A stretch of DNA of 64,000 bases from Pedobacter sp. (GTDB taxonomy: Bacteria > Bacteroidota > Bacteroidia > Sphingobacteriales > Sphingobacteriaceae), in assembly GCA_031119475.1 (NCBI GenBank), contig JAVHXV010000001.1, forward strand, positions 372,001 through 436,000, in the 5' to 3' direction. Below, piece by piece: positions 52,952 through 61,782 of the stretch. The translations under genes and the position numbers were made by a program. The notes beneath the pieces were generated by a model, which searched no databases, was not told the origin of the DNA, and saw only the letters and a program-made list of their open reading frames with translations. Numbering within the stretch: the stretch's first letter is position 1; each line of letters opens with the position of its first letter.

Positions 52952-54303
52952 CATCAACATTGCATGCGGGTGCAGCCAAGATAGACATCACACCGCCCTT
53001 GGGAACGATCATCAATGGCGATTTTAGGGCACATTATGCGCATACTATCCACGATCCGCTTTTTTCGAAAGCCGTAGTCGTTCATCAAAAGAACGTATGG
53101 ATGGCGATTGTAGTGGTCGATATCTGTGTGATGCCTAAATTCTATGTAGACCAGATCAGGGAGTCGATCGAAACCCAATTGGAAATCCCTTTTGCACACA
53201 TCCTGATCTCGAGTACCCATACCCATGCCGCCGGTTCGGTTGCCGAAGCCTACCTGAGCAATATCGACCTCGGCTATAGCAGAAAATTGCCAGCCTTGAT
53301 CGTTGAATCGGTGAGGCAGGCCAAAGCCAACCTCAGGCCAGCGAAAATTGGTTTCGGCAAGGTAGATGCTCCGGCGCATGTCCGTTCGAGGCGATACCTG
53401 ATGGATGATGGATATACGCCCCTGAATCCGGTCAACGGAAGTAAAGATGGCGTAAAGACCAACCCATTTGGCGCAGAAAAACACATCCTGAAAGCAGCAA
53501 CGGTTACAGATCCAGAATTGAGCTATTTTGGCATACAAGGGCTGGATGGCAAATGGATTTCCGTAGTGGCCAATTATTCGTTGCACTATGTGGGCGATTG
53601 GGAAAATGGAACGATTTCGGCGGATTATTTTGGCGAGTTTTCGGCACACCTGGCAAAGGAACTGGGTGCCGACGACAATTTTGTGGGCGTGATGAGCAAT
53701 GGCACGAGCGGGGACATCAATATATGGGAATTCATCCCCAAAAATAATTACCCGACCGCTTATTTTGAGAAAAGTGCTTTGATCGGTAAAGACCTGGCTT
53801 CAAAGGTAAAAAGCGCAATGGCAGAAATGAACTGGGAAGAAAATCCCGAAATCAGCATCGCCTATCAGGAACTGGACATCACTTGCAGAAAACCAACAAC
53901 TGAGGAACTCGTGCTGGCGAGGGAAATCGTTTCCAAAAGCAATTTTGCCGAATTACAGATCGATGATGAAGGCCTCAAACAGATCTACGCGAGAGAGCAG
54001 GTCTTGCTGAACGAATATCCTGATGCTATCGGCTTCCCGGTGCAGGTTTTCAAGATTGGCAATTGTGCCTTTGGCGGATTGGGAGGCGAGTTTTTTGCTT
54101 CGACCGGACTTTGGCTGAAGGCAAATACCACGCAGCAACATTATTTTACCATTTCAATGGCCAATGGCAACTGTGGCTATGTGCCACCAGCTGCAGCATT
54201 CGAAAAAGGCGGCTACGAAACCTGGAGAAGCAGGACCAGTTATCTCGAAGAGCAGGCCGCCACCCTGATCCAGGAACAGGTTGTTCGGATGATAAACGAG
54301 TGA
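52942..54303 (+). CDS. Neutral ceramidase-fold hydrolase without signal peptide
   Basis: The ATG at 52942 (453 residues) overlaps the dipeptidase stop by 10 bp; the upstream TTG start is less likely. The protein resembles the N-terminal catalytic domain of neutral/alkaline ceramidases: GAAKIDITPPLG at the start, ILISSTHTHAAGSV with zinc-ligand-like His93 and His95, SVVANYSLHYVGDW (His), VGVMSNGTSGDINIWEF and GGLGGEFFASTGLW (Glu). It lacks both a signal peptide and the C-terminal domain of classical secreted ceramidases. Members of this family without export signals are common in sugar and amide catabolism clusters, so an amidase on a non-lipid substrate is more likely here than ceramide hydrolysis. 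Confidence 0.82.
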   Translation: MELTSTLHAGAAKIDITPPLGTIINGDFRAHYAHTIHDPLFSKAVVVHQKNVWMAIVVVDICVMPKFYVDQIRESIETQLEIPFAHILISSTHTHAAGSVAEAYLSNIDLGYSRKLPALIVESVRQAKANLRPAKIGFGKVDAPAHVRSRRYLMDDGYTPLNPVNGSKDGVKTNPFGAEKHILKAATVTDPELSYFGIQGLDGKWISVVANYSLHYVGDWENGTISADYFGEFSAHLAKELGADDNFVGVMSNGTSGDINIWEFIPKNNYPTAYFEKSALIGKDLASKVKSAMAEMNWEENPEISIAYQELDITCRKPTTEELVLAREIVSKSNFAELQIDDEGLKQIYAREQVLLNEYPDAIGFPVQVFKIGNCAFGGLGGEFFASTGLWLKANTTQQHYFTISMANGNCGYVPPAAAFEKGGYETWRSRTSYLEEQAATLIQEQVVRMINE

Positions 54304-54494
54304 TTAGTTTTCAGTTCGCAGTTTATAGTTATCAGTTTATAGTTATTAGTTATACTCAGCCTAAACAACTCAACAACCAACAACTCAACTCCCGATAGCT
54401 ATCGGGATAACCAATTAACCAATTCAACAATTCAACAATTAACCAGTTAACCAACAAACAATTCAACAATCAATCAATCTAACAATTCAATCCA
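54304..54494. repeat. Heptad and octad arrays with an 18-bp perfect palindrome
   Basis: AGTTTAT/AGTTATC heptads start just after the ceramidase-like stop (54311-54355). TCCCGATAGCTATCGGGA at 54390-54407 is a perfect 18-bp palindrome. From there to 54490 8-bp units (AACCAATT, CAACAATT, AACCAGTT and related) lead up to the FAH start, mirroring the octad array ahead of the aldolase gene at 12068. The palindrome could be a transcription attenuator or protein site. Confidence 0.75.
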
Positions 54495-55358
54495 ATGCAT
54501 TTATTTCGTTTCGGCAAGAAAGACCAAGAAAGGCCAGGTGTAATTTTTAAAGGAAAAAAGCTAGATGTTTCTGCTTTTGGAGAAGATTATTCAGAATTAT
54601 TTTTTCAACATGATGGAATTGCGAGGTTAAAAGAATATGTGGCCGAAAATGAAGGAAATCTACCTGTTGTGGGCGATGGTGAGCGTTTTGGTCCGCCAGT
54701 TACCCGGCCTTCAAAGCTCATCTGTATTGGCCTAAATTACAGGGACCATGCCATTGAGTCGGGTGCACAGATCCCAACCGAGCCGATTGTTTTCTTCAAG
54801 TCGACTACAGCGATCTGTGGGCCGAACGATGACCTGATCATTCCCAAAGGAAGTGAAAAAACAGATTGGGAAGTGGAGATTGCGGTGGTGATCGGGAAAA
54901 AGGCAAGCTATATAGAAAAAGAAGATGCACTGGAGCATGTAGCAGGTTACCTGTTGCACAATGATTATAGCGAGCGGGCATTCCAATTGGAACGCGGTGG
55001 CCAGTGGGTGAAAGGAAAAAGCTGTGATACATTTGCACCGCTAGGCCCATACCTGGTCTTAAAGGAAGATATTGAAAATGTACAGGAACTTGGCATGTGG
55101 CTAAAGGTAAACGGCGAACTGATGCAGGAAAGTACGACCAGCGAAATGATCTTTGACATTCCTTACCTGGTGAGCTACCTGAGCCAGTTCATGACCTTGC
55201 TACCGGGAGATGTGATCACCACCGGAACACCAGCTGGGGTGGGATTGGGTTTTAAGCCCCCAAAATACCTAAAGCCAGGCGATGTAGTCGAACTTGGCAT
55301 TGAGAAATTGGGCACATCCAAACAACACGTTAAGGCTTTCGGCAATGATCAAAAATGA
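54495..55358 (+). CDS. Fumarylacetoacetate hydrolase-family protein, paralogue of the one at 23608
   Basis: The 287-residue protein shares the FAH-fold motifs LICIGLNYRDHAIESG, TEPIVFFKSTTAICGPND, TDWEVEIAVVIGKKASY, HNDYSERAF, KSCDTFAPLGPY and TTGTPAGVGLG with the gene at 23608. Such enzymes hydrolyse C-C or C-O bonds in beta-diketo or acylpyruvate-type acids using a divalent metal. In this operon there are no fuconolactonase or SDR partners, so its substrate may be a beta-keto acid produced by the 3HCDH-like enzyme. It is separated from the preceding gene by repeats but is followed with a 14-bp overlap by the PLP enzyme. Confidence 0.88.
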   Translation: MHLFRFGKKDQERPGVIFKGKKLDVSAFGEDYSELFFQHDGIARLKEYVAENEGNLPVVGDGERFGPPVTRPSKLICIGLNYRDHAIESGAQIPTEPIVFFKSTTAICGPNDDLIIPKGSEKTDWEVEIAVVIGKKASYIEKEDALEHVAGYLLHNDYSERAFQLERGGQWVKGKSCDTFAPLGPYLVLKEDIENVQELGMWLKVNGELMQESTTSEMIFDIPYLVSYLSQFMTLLPGDVITTGTPAGVGLGFKPPKYLKPGDVVELGIEKLGTSKQHVKAFGNDQK

Positions 55359-56463
55359 TGAAATGGCATGGTACACCATCGATGGGGTAGACCAGCTCGA
55401 TACGCCTGCACTGGTGGTATATGTAGACCGGGTAAAGGCCAACATCCAGAAACTGACCAAGGGAATTGATCCGTCGAGGTTAAGGCCACATGTTAAGACC
55501 CATAAGAGCATGGAAGTTACGCAGCTCTTAATGGAGGCGGGCATCCATAAATTTAAGTGCGCTACCATTTCAGAAGCAGAAATGCTGGGCATCTGTATGG
55601 CCAAAGATGTATTGCTCGCCTATCAGCCTATTGGTACGAAACAGAGCCGTTTACTTGCGCTCCAGCAAAAATATCCAGCTACACAATTTTCCTGCCTGCT
55701 CGATAATCTGGCAACAGCCACTGAATTATCATCACTTGCCATGCAGAATCAAATGATCGTACCCGTGTTTATTGACCTGAATGTAGGGATGGACAGAACT
55801 GGGATCTGGCCAGAAAAGGCAGTGTCGCTGGCGCAGGGAATTGCCGAACTCAAGGGCCTGAAACTTGTTGGGCTACATGCCTACGACGGACATATTGAAG
55901 AAATCGACCTGGAGAAACGGACCCAAGAATGCCTGGAAATCTATAACCGTGTGGCTGCCCTCAGGGATGCCCTGATCAAAATGGGTTTCAAAAGGCCAAC
56001 AATGGTGATGGGCGGATCGCCATCATTTCCGATCTATTCACAACTTGATGACATTGAGTGCAGTCCAGGTACATTTGTATACTGGGACGAAAACTATTTG
56101 AAAGGACTTCCAGAACAGGATTTTCTCCCCGCAATGCTGGTGCTTGGCCGGATCATATCTATGCCTGGGCCAAATATGCTCACGGTCGATATCGGCCATA
56201 AGTCTATTTCTTCTGAATACCCGCTTGACCACCGCATCCGTTTTCTAAATGCACCAGAACTCAGGCCCATTTCACATAGCGAAGAGCACATGGTCGTTTC
56301 GGCTCCCCATCATCATTCCTATCAGGTCGGCGAGGTATTGTATGGCCTGCCTTATCATGTTTGCCCAACCTGTGCACTGCACGATTACGCCATCTCCATC
56401 ACTGCCCATCACATCGGCAAACCTTGGAAAGCTGTGGCTAGGAACCGGGTGATCGAGATTTGA
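55345..56463 (+). CDS. D-serine dehydratase/D-threonine aldolase-like PLP enzyme
   Basis: The start at 55345 overlaps the FAH gene by 14 bp; an ATG at 55363, 4 bp after the FAH stop, is equally possible. The product (372 residues) is an alanine-racemase-fold PLP enzyme: DTPALVVYVDRVKANI, RPHVKTHKSMEV with the PLP lysine, KCATISEAEML, IDLNVGMDRTGIWPE, VGLHAYDGH, and TVDIGHKSISSE. The metal site near the C-terminus reads YHVCPTC (His338, Cys340), the H-x-C pair of eukaryotic-type D-serine dehydratase, whereas D-threonine aldolases generally carry His and Asp. It should therefore act on a D-3-hydroxy amino acid, most probably as a zinc-dependent dehydratase whose enamine product would be a RidA substrate. 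Confidence 0.85.
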   Translation: MIKNDEMAWYTIDGVDQLDTPALVVYVDRVKANIQKLTKGIDPSRLRPHVKTHKSMEVTQLLMEAGIHKFKCATISEAEMLGICMAKDVLLAYQPIGTKQSRLLALQQKYPATQFSCLLDNLATATELSSLAMQNQMIVPVFIDLNVGMDRTGIWPEKAVSLAQGIAELKGLKLVGLHAYDGHIEEIDLEKRTQECLEIYNRVAALRDALIKMGFKRPTMVMGGSPSFPIYSQLDDIECSPGTFVYWDENYLKGLPEQDFLPAMLVLGRIISMPGPNMLTVDIGHKSISSEYPLDHRIRFLNAPELRPISHSEEHMVVSAPHHHSYQVGEVLYGLPYHVCPTCALHDYAISITAHHIGKPWKAVARNRVIEI

Positions 56464-56586
56464 GCTTGATTGAATTGTCATTCCGAGCGAAGCGATTTGT
56501 GAGTAGCAAGTATCTAGTATCAAGTATCAAGTATCTAGTATCAAGTATCTAGTATGTAGTAACAAGAGCATAGTGCATAGAACAAT

Positions 56587-56651
56587 ACATGTATCTTTTC
56601 AGAGATATCTCACTACGTTCGATATGACAATTTGTGCTAGAGAGAAATTAC
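56587..56651. repeat. Left arm of an inverted repeat pair flanking susCD
   Basis: This 65-bp REP-type segment begins ACATGTAT and contains CAGAGATATCTCACTACGTT. It is nearly identical to the reverse complement of 61811-61874 (about four substitutions and one indel). The two arms enclose the susCD pair and its promoter. Confidence 0.75.
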
Positions 56652-56838
56652 GTTCGACCTTGAACCTTGAACCTTGAATTTTAACCTTTCAACTTTCAAC
56701 CTTTCAACCTTTCAACTTTCAACCTTTAACTTTGAACTTTGAACCTTGAACTTTCAACCTAGAACCTTCAACTCTTTTCACCGCATGATAATATCATGAT
56801 TATGGATAATAGTAGTGGAAAGCCGATTATATAAGATT

Positions 56839-56846
56839 TAGATTTG
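56839..56846 (+). promoter_or_regulatory. Candidate -7 promoter box of the second susCD operon
   Basis: TAGATTTG fits TAnnTTTG completely and leaves a 57-bp leader to the susC ATG at 56904. This indicates the transporter pair can be transcribed separately from the upstream catabolic genes. Confidence 0.55.
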
Positions 56847-56903
56847 GTAAGATGCTAATAATAAAGCAGTTATTCTAACCAAAATAAACTTAAATGATCG
56901 ATT

Positions 56904-59900
56904 ATGAAACAAAGCTTTACTAAACAAGGGAGGAAGCTAGACGCACTCTTTCCGCATGTTTCTTCAATGATGTCGATGTTCAGAAAGATGGGATTTTTAC
57001 TATTTTTTTGTGCAATTGTCATTGAATCTGCTGCCCAGGGCACAGTAACAGGTACTGTTACCGACTCTAAAGGTGAGCCCCTGCCTGGTGTGGGCGTTAA
57101 ACTTAAGGGCACATCGTTAGCCGTGAGTACAACTGCGCAGGGCAAATATTCCATCAATGTTCCCAACACTTCTGGTACGTTGATCTTTACCTCAGTTGGC
57201 TACCTCATGCAGGAAATTGCGGTAAATGGCCGATCGCAGGTAAATGCCTCGCTGCAGGAGGATGTAGCGAAATTGGGAGAGATCGTGATTACGGGCTACG
57301 GAACCCAGAGCCGGCAGACCCTAACCACGTCGATAGCCAAACTGGATACCAAGACCCTTGAAAACATTCCCTATAGCAATGCGCTATCTGCTATGCAGGG
57401 CAGTATGCCTGGGGTAAGGGTGCAGAGTATCAGCGGCCAGCCGGGATCAGCACCAAGGGTTACCCTGAGGGGCGGAACTTCGATCAACAACAGTACCCAA
57501 TTGGAGGCCAACCGACCACTTTTCTTGGTAGATGGGGTCATCAGGACCAACCTCAATGATATTCCTGCAGACGATATCGAATCATTGCAGGTCTTAAAGG
57601 ATGCTGCCGCGACTTCCATTTATGGAGCAAGGGCATCCAACGGTGTGGTCTTGGTTACTACCAAATCTGCGAAATCTGGCACGACCAAGATCTCCTATTC
57701 ATACGATATCTCTGATGCCAAGGAAATGAGGATGTTGGATTATGTAAGCGCGCACGATTACATCTATTATGGAAGGCTTTCCAATCTGATGGCCTACCAG
57801 AGCAATAAAATTGACCTAACTACCTATAACAATAGGCTAGTTGGTAAAACGGGATGGGGAACGGGCAACGACCTTACCAATAGCACTGCCTTTACCACAC
57901 AATATTTAAGTGCGGCCAATGCCTACAAATTGAACCAGGGATGGGAAAGCATGCCAGACCCGATCGACCCGACCAAGACGATCATCTACAAAAGCACCGA
58001 TTTTCAGGATTTGAGGATCCAGAAAGCAATTACCCAAAACCATTACCTATCCGCTTCTGGGGGTACAGATAAAGCCAAATATAGCGCCAGCGTTGGTTAT
58101 ATGTTAGCTGACGGAACAACCATTACCTCATTCTACAATAGGCTGAGCGCCAACCTGAACGGTAGCCTCCAGGTCTTGGACAACCTGAAGGTGGATGGCA
58201 GGCTAATCTTCTCAAGTGCCGATTTTGGTGGCCCCGGAACGGGTGCCGGTGGTTTGAATACACAGACCAACCCACAATTTGGTGCGCTCTCGAATATGTT
58301 CTATCGCAATGCTTCGATGCCAAGTACCACCAAATACCAATTTGAAGACGGTACGATTGCCCCAGGTACAGGTGCAGCAACGGGTAACCCTCATTATTAT
58401 AATATCGGGCCTTACGCACAGCAGTTTAAGAATGAGGCCGGAAAGATCAATGTGAACCTGAATGCCAAATGGGATATTGTACCCGGTTTGTCTTTCGAGC
58501 CTTTGGTATCTTATTATGAGGAAAATGCGAATGGACGTACGTTCCAGCCAGCCTACTTATCTGGTATTACCACCTTCACCACATCCAGGGTAGCCACAAA
58601 TTATGCCAATAAGGAAAAAGCCTATCAGGCCGATGCCTTATTGACCTATGTTAAATCGATCGGCAACCATAACTTTACCGGAAAAGCCGGTTATTCCTAT
58701 TACAAGAGGATCAGTTTGCCATTTAGCGCCACAGGCCAGGGTGCCGGTACCGACCTGATCGAAACATTGAACGCTTCATCTACTTTTACTGCGGCAAGTG
58801 CACAGCAGAACGAGTTGGTGACCGAAGGTGTTTTTGGAAGGATTACGTATGATTATAGCCAAAGATATCTATTGGAAGTGACCGGCCGTTATGATGGTGC
58901 TTCCAGTCTGGGGGCAAACAACCAGTTCGCATTTTTTCCTGGTGTAGGTTTGGGATGGAATATCCACAAAGAGACCTTCTGGAAAAGCACCATGCCGACC
59001 ATGATCTCAAATTTCAAACTTCGTGCAACCTATGGCGAGAATGGTAACATCCAGGGATTGGGAGATTATGATTGGCAGGGGCTTTACAACGTAAACGGCA
59101 TCCAGTACAATGGTGCAGCGGGCGTAGTGACCAATGTTTTGCCAAATTCGGCCCTAAGATGGGAAAAATCAAGAACCTTGAATGGTGGTCTGGACCTGGG
59201 CTTGTTCAACAACAGGATCGGCCTTACCGTAGAATATTTTGATCGGGTTACCGAAGCTTCACTGACCAACGTTCAGTTGCCAACTTCATCTGGCTATGGA
59301 TCGGTAAAAACCAATAATGGAAGTGTGGGCAATAAAGGTATCGAGTTTGACCTTTCTGCAAGTGTATTGCCTGCGGATTCCAAGTTGAAATGGAACCTGA
59401 ACTTCAATGCCTCAAAAGTAAGTACCAAGGTATTGGAGCTGCCATTTAACGGCAATGACCGCAACCGTCAGGGCGGATTTCAGATCTATGACCCGACCAC
59501 CAAATCGATTATCTGGGTGGCTGGTGGACAGACCAGTGATGCTTCGCTTTTTGGTTCGCCGGTCAGCTTTATGGAAGGAAGCAGGATTGGGGACATGTAT
59601 GCGTTCCGTCAGATCGGGATCTATGCCACTGATGCGGAAGCAGCCTTGGCGCCAAGTGATGAACGCGGAAGTAGAAATGTCGGAAATGGACCTTTCACAA
59701 AATATGGCGGTGATGTAAAATGGGAAGATGTGAATGGAGATGGCATCATCAATAACCTGGACCAAGTGTATGTGGGCAATATTTTCCCGAAATGGACAGG
59801 TGGTTTCTCCAACTATTTCAACTATAAAAGCTTCAGTTTGGCCGTAAGAACAGATTTTACGACCGGGCACACCATTTATAACTATGCAAGGTCAGTAGCC

Positions 59901-60263
59901 GATCAACAGACACAGGGAGATTTGATGCCGACCCAGGATTTCATTGACAAATCATGGAAAAAGCAGGGCGATATTACCAATACGCCAAGATACATCTATC
60001 AGGTACAGGGAAATGTGGGCAGGAACTCTACCTATTTTGAAAAGGGAGATTTCCTTTGCATCAGAGAGGTTTCGCTGGGCTATAACCTGCCTTCAGATTG
60101 GGCCAGAAAAATCAAACTCAGCAGTGCCAGACTTAACCTGACAGGAAGCAACCTGTATTATTTCACCAATTACACCGGACCATCACCTGAAGAGGGCGGG
60201 CCAGAAATTGGGCACTATCCAGTTGCACGTACCTTCACCTTGGGCCTAAATGTTACATTTTAA
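56904..60263 (+). CDS. SusC/RagA-family TonB-dependent outer membrane transporter
   Basis: The complete 1119-residue SusC has a long N-terminal segment before the signal core (FLLFFCAIVIESAAQ, residues about 31-45), a CarboxypepD_reg-like domain (GTVTGTVTDSKGEPLPGVGV), a TonB-box-like EIVITGYGTQSR, the plug domain (MQGSMPGVRV, LFLVDGVIR, SIYGARASNGVVLVTTK) and a 22-strand barrel ending HYPVARTFTLGLNVTF. No STN domain is seen, so it is not a sigma-factor-linked type. It precedes its SusD without a gap. The operon upstream suggests a substrate that carries amino or amide groups rather than a plain glycan, but this is speculative. Confidence 0.96.
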   Translation: MKQSFTKQGRKLDALFPHVSSMMSMFRKMGFLLFFCAIVIESAAQGTVTGTVTDSKGEPLPGVGVKLKGTSLAVSTTAQGKYSINVPNTSGTLIFTSVGYLMQEIAVNGRSQVNASLQEDVAKLGEIVITGYGTQSRQTLTTSIAKLDTKTLENIPYSNALSAMQGSMPGVRVQSISGQPGSAPRVTLRGGTSINNSTQLEANRPLFLVDGVIRTNLNDIPADDIESLQVLKDAAATSIYGARASNGVVLVTTKSAKSGTTKISYSYDISDAKEMRMLDYVSAHDYIYYGRLSNLMAYQSNKIDLTTYNNRLVGKTGWGTGNDLTNSTAFTTQYLSAANAYKLNQGWESMPDPIDPTKTIIYKSTDFQDLRIQKAITQNHYLSASGGTDKAKYSASVGYMLADGTTITSFYNRLSANLNGSLQVLDNLKVDGRLIFSSADFGGPGTGAGGLNTQTNPQFGALSNMFYRNASMPSTTKYQFEDGTIAPGTGAATGNPHYYNIGPYAQQFKNEAGKINVNLNAKWDIVPGLSFEPLVSYYEENANGRTFQPAYLSGITTFTTSRVATNYANKEKAYQADALLTYVKSIGNHNFTGKAGYSYYKRISLPFSATGQGAGTDLIETLNASSTFTAASAQQNELVTEGVFGRITYDYSQRYLLEVTGRYDGASSLGANNQFAFFPGVGLGWNIHKETFWKSTMPTMISNFKLRATYGENGNIQGLGDYDWQGLYNVNGIQYNGAAGVVTNVLPNSALRWEKSRTLNGGLDLGLFNNRIGLTVEYFDRVTEASLTNVQLPTSSGYGSVKTNNGSVGNKGIEFDLSASVLPADSKLKWNLNFNASKVSTKVLELPFNGNDRNRQGGFQIYDPTTKSIIWVAGGQTSDASLFGSPVSFMEGSRIGDMYAFRQIGIYATDAEAALAPSDERGSRNVGNGPFTKYGGDVKWEDVNGDGIINNLDQVYVGNIFPKWTGGFSNYFNYKSFSLAVRTDFTTGHTIYNYARSVADQQTQGDLMPTQDFIDKSWKKQGDITNTPRYIYQVQGNVGRNSTYFEKGDFLCIREVSLGYNLPSDWARKIKLSSARLNLTGSNLYYFTNYTGPSPEEGGPEIGHYPVARTFTLGLNVTF

Positions 60264-61748
60264 ATGAAATCGATTATGAAAAAATTATATATCCTTCCGC
60301 TCTTATTAGCGATTATGCTGATGGGGTGCGAAAAGCACGTATCATTGGTGCCGACAAGCCAGATTACCCAGGAATCCTTTTTTAAGACCGAAAATGATGC
60401 GCAATCTGCCATCAATGGCATGTATTATCGGATGCGCGAAATGGTCAGTTCTGTAGATCTCTTTATGTGGGGAGAAGGACGGAGCGAAATCCATACCAAC
60501 TCCTTTGCTGGCGATTTGGGCTACACCAAATATTACAACAACAATTTAACAAAGGATAATCCGGGACCATCTTGGGACAATGCCTATCGGACGATCAACC
60601 AGACCAATTTGATCCTGAAATATGCTCCAAACATCAACTTTGTTAATCCCAACGATAAGAAAGATGTATTGGCACAGGCCTACACCATGCGTGCTTTCGT
60701 CTATTTTGTATTGGCCAGGACTTATGGGGGCGTTCCGTTGCGATTGGAGCCTACCGAAGGGTTCGATCCGGTTGCTATCCAGGTAGCCAGATCAACCGAA
60801 GCGCAGGTGTTTGCATCGATCAAAAGTGATATTGATGCCGCAATTGGTCTTTATTCTACCAATAATACCGTTACCGGAAAAGGAAAATGGTCTAAACCTG
60901 CTGCAAATGCATTGAAAGGTGATGTTTATCTCTGGACGGGCAGACGTTTAGGTGGGGGTACACCCGACGCAACGATTGCCCTTGCTGCACTAAATGACGC
61001 GGTAGCTGCACCTGGCGTAGGTTTGGAAGCCAATTATGCAGATGTTTTCCGCTACACCAACAAGGGCAACAAGGAAATCCTGATGGCGGTAAAATTCTCG
61101 ACTACAGAAGGTGGCAACCAGGTCTGGGCCCAGAATATGTATTCATCACAGGCCAGTTATCCAGCTTATGTGCCGGCAAGTCAGATTGCAATTGTTGGTA
61201 CACCATTGGCAGGTAATGGAAATGTTTGGCGCATTACACCAAACGTAAGGGGGCAGTTTTCGAATAGCGATACGAGAAAAGCAGCGACCTACATCGATCT
61301 GCAGGGAACGAACCCTGGTGAATACTACACCACCTACGGACTGAAATATAACGGAACAGTTGAGAACGGAACGAGATTTTTTACCAGTGATTTTGTGCTC
61401 TATCGATTGGGAGATGTGCTCCTGTTAAGGGCCGAAGCTAAAAATGCGCTCCTCCAAGACCCTTCTGGCGACATGAATACCATCAGGCAACGTGCTTATG
61501 GGGCCGGCTATCCGGTATTTGTAAATGGTTCGCAAACACAGAACTATGATGCCATACTCCAGGAAAGATTATTTGAGCTTACGCTCGAAGCCAAGCGCTG
61601 GTGGGACTTGATCAGGTTTGGAAAGGCGTTTGACCTTGTGCCGAGCTTGGTCGGTAAATCTGCACAGACGCACCTGCTCTATTTCCCGATCGGTACATCG
61701 ACCACCGCCAAGGAAACCAAGGTAACCGAAACGCCAGGATGGCAATAA
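60264..61748 (+). CDS. SusD/RagB-family nutrient-binding outer membrane lipoprotein
   Basis: The ATG directly follows the SusC stop codon. The 494-residue product has a lipoprotein signal (LLLAIMLMGC) and SusD motifs: SFFKTENDAQSAINGMYYRM, the QAYTMRAFVYFVLARTYGGVPL helix, a LYRLGDVLLLRAEAKN segment and the C-terminal RLFELTLEAKRWWDLIRFG. It forms the lid of the SusC channel. The gene ends in a strong terminator, and the susCD pair is enclosed by two arms of an inverted REP-type repeat. Confidence 0.95.
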   Translation: MKSIMKKLYILPLLLAIMLMGCEKHVSLVPTSQITQESFFKTENDAQSAINGMYYRMREMVSSVDLFMWGEGRSEIHTNSFAGDLGYTKYYNNNLTKDNPGPSWDNAYRTINQTNLILKYAPNINFVNPNDKKDVLAQAYTMRAFVYFVLARTYGGVPLRLEPTEGFDPVAIQVARSTEAQVFASIKSDIDAAIGLYSTNNTVTGKGKWSKPAANALKGDVYLWTGRRLGGGTPDATIALAALNDAVAAPGVGLEANYADVFRYTNKGNKEILMAVKFSTTEGGNQVWAQNMYSSQASYPAYVPASQIAIVGTPLAGNGNVWRITPNVRGQFSNSDTRKAATYIDLQGTNPGEYYTTYGLKYNGTVENGTRFFTSDFVLYRLGDVLLLRAEAKNALLQDPSGDMNTIRQRAYGAGYPVFVNGSQTQNYDAILQERLFELTLEAKRWWDLIRFGKAFDLVPSLVGKSAQTHLLYFPIGTSTTAKETKVTETPGWQ

Positions 61749-61782
61749 AAAAAAGCCCCAGTGAAAGCTGGGGCTTTTTTTT
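61749..61782 (+). terminator. Intrinsic terminator of the second susCD operon
   Basis: GCCCCAG-TGAAAG-CTGGGGC (61755-61774) with flanking A and T tracts gives an extended stem followed by eight T residues, starting right at the SusD stop. It is a textbook rho-independent terminator and, because of the A-tract on the left, may work on both strands. Confidence 0.92.

Larger units (their letters stand above)
56464..56903. other. 440-bp region of REP copies and heptad arrays upstream of susC
   Basis: A REP fragment (56476-56500), GTATCTA/GTATCAA heptads (56505-56560), a long REP copy (56587-56651) and CCTTGAA/CTTTCAA heptads (56657-56775) fill most of the gap. The last ~125 bp are unique, AT-rich and contain the candidate susC promoter. 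No gene is present. Confidence 0.75.

Noticed and set aside
52942..54303. Secreted ceramidase acting on sphingolipids
   Set aside because: No signal peptide and no C-terminal domain; the fold is supported but the specific substrate is not.
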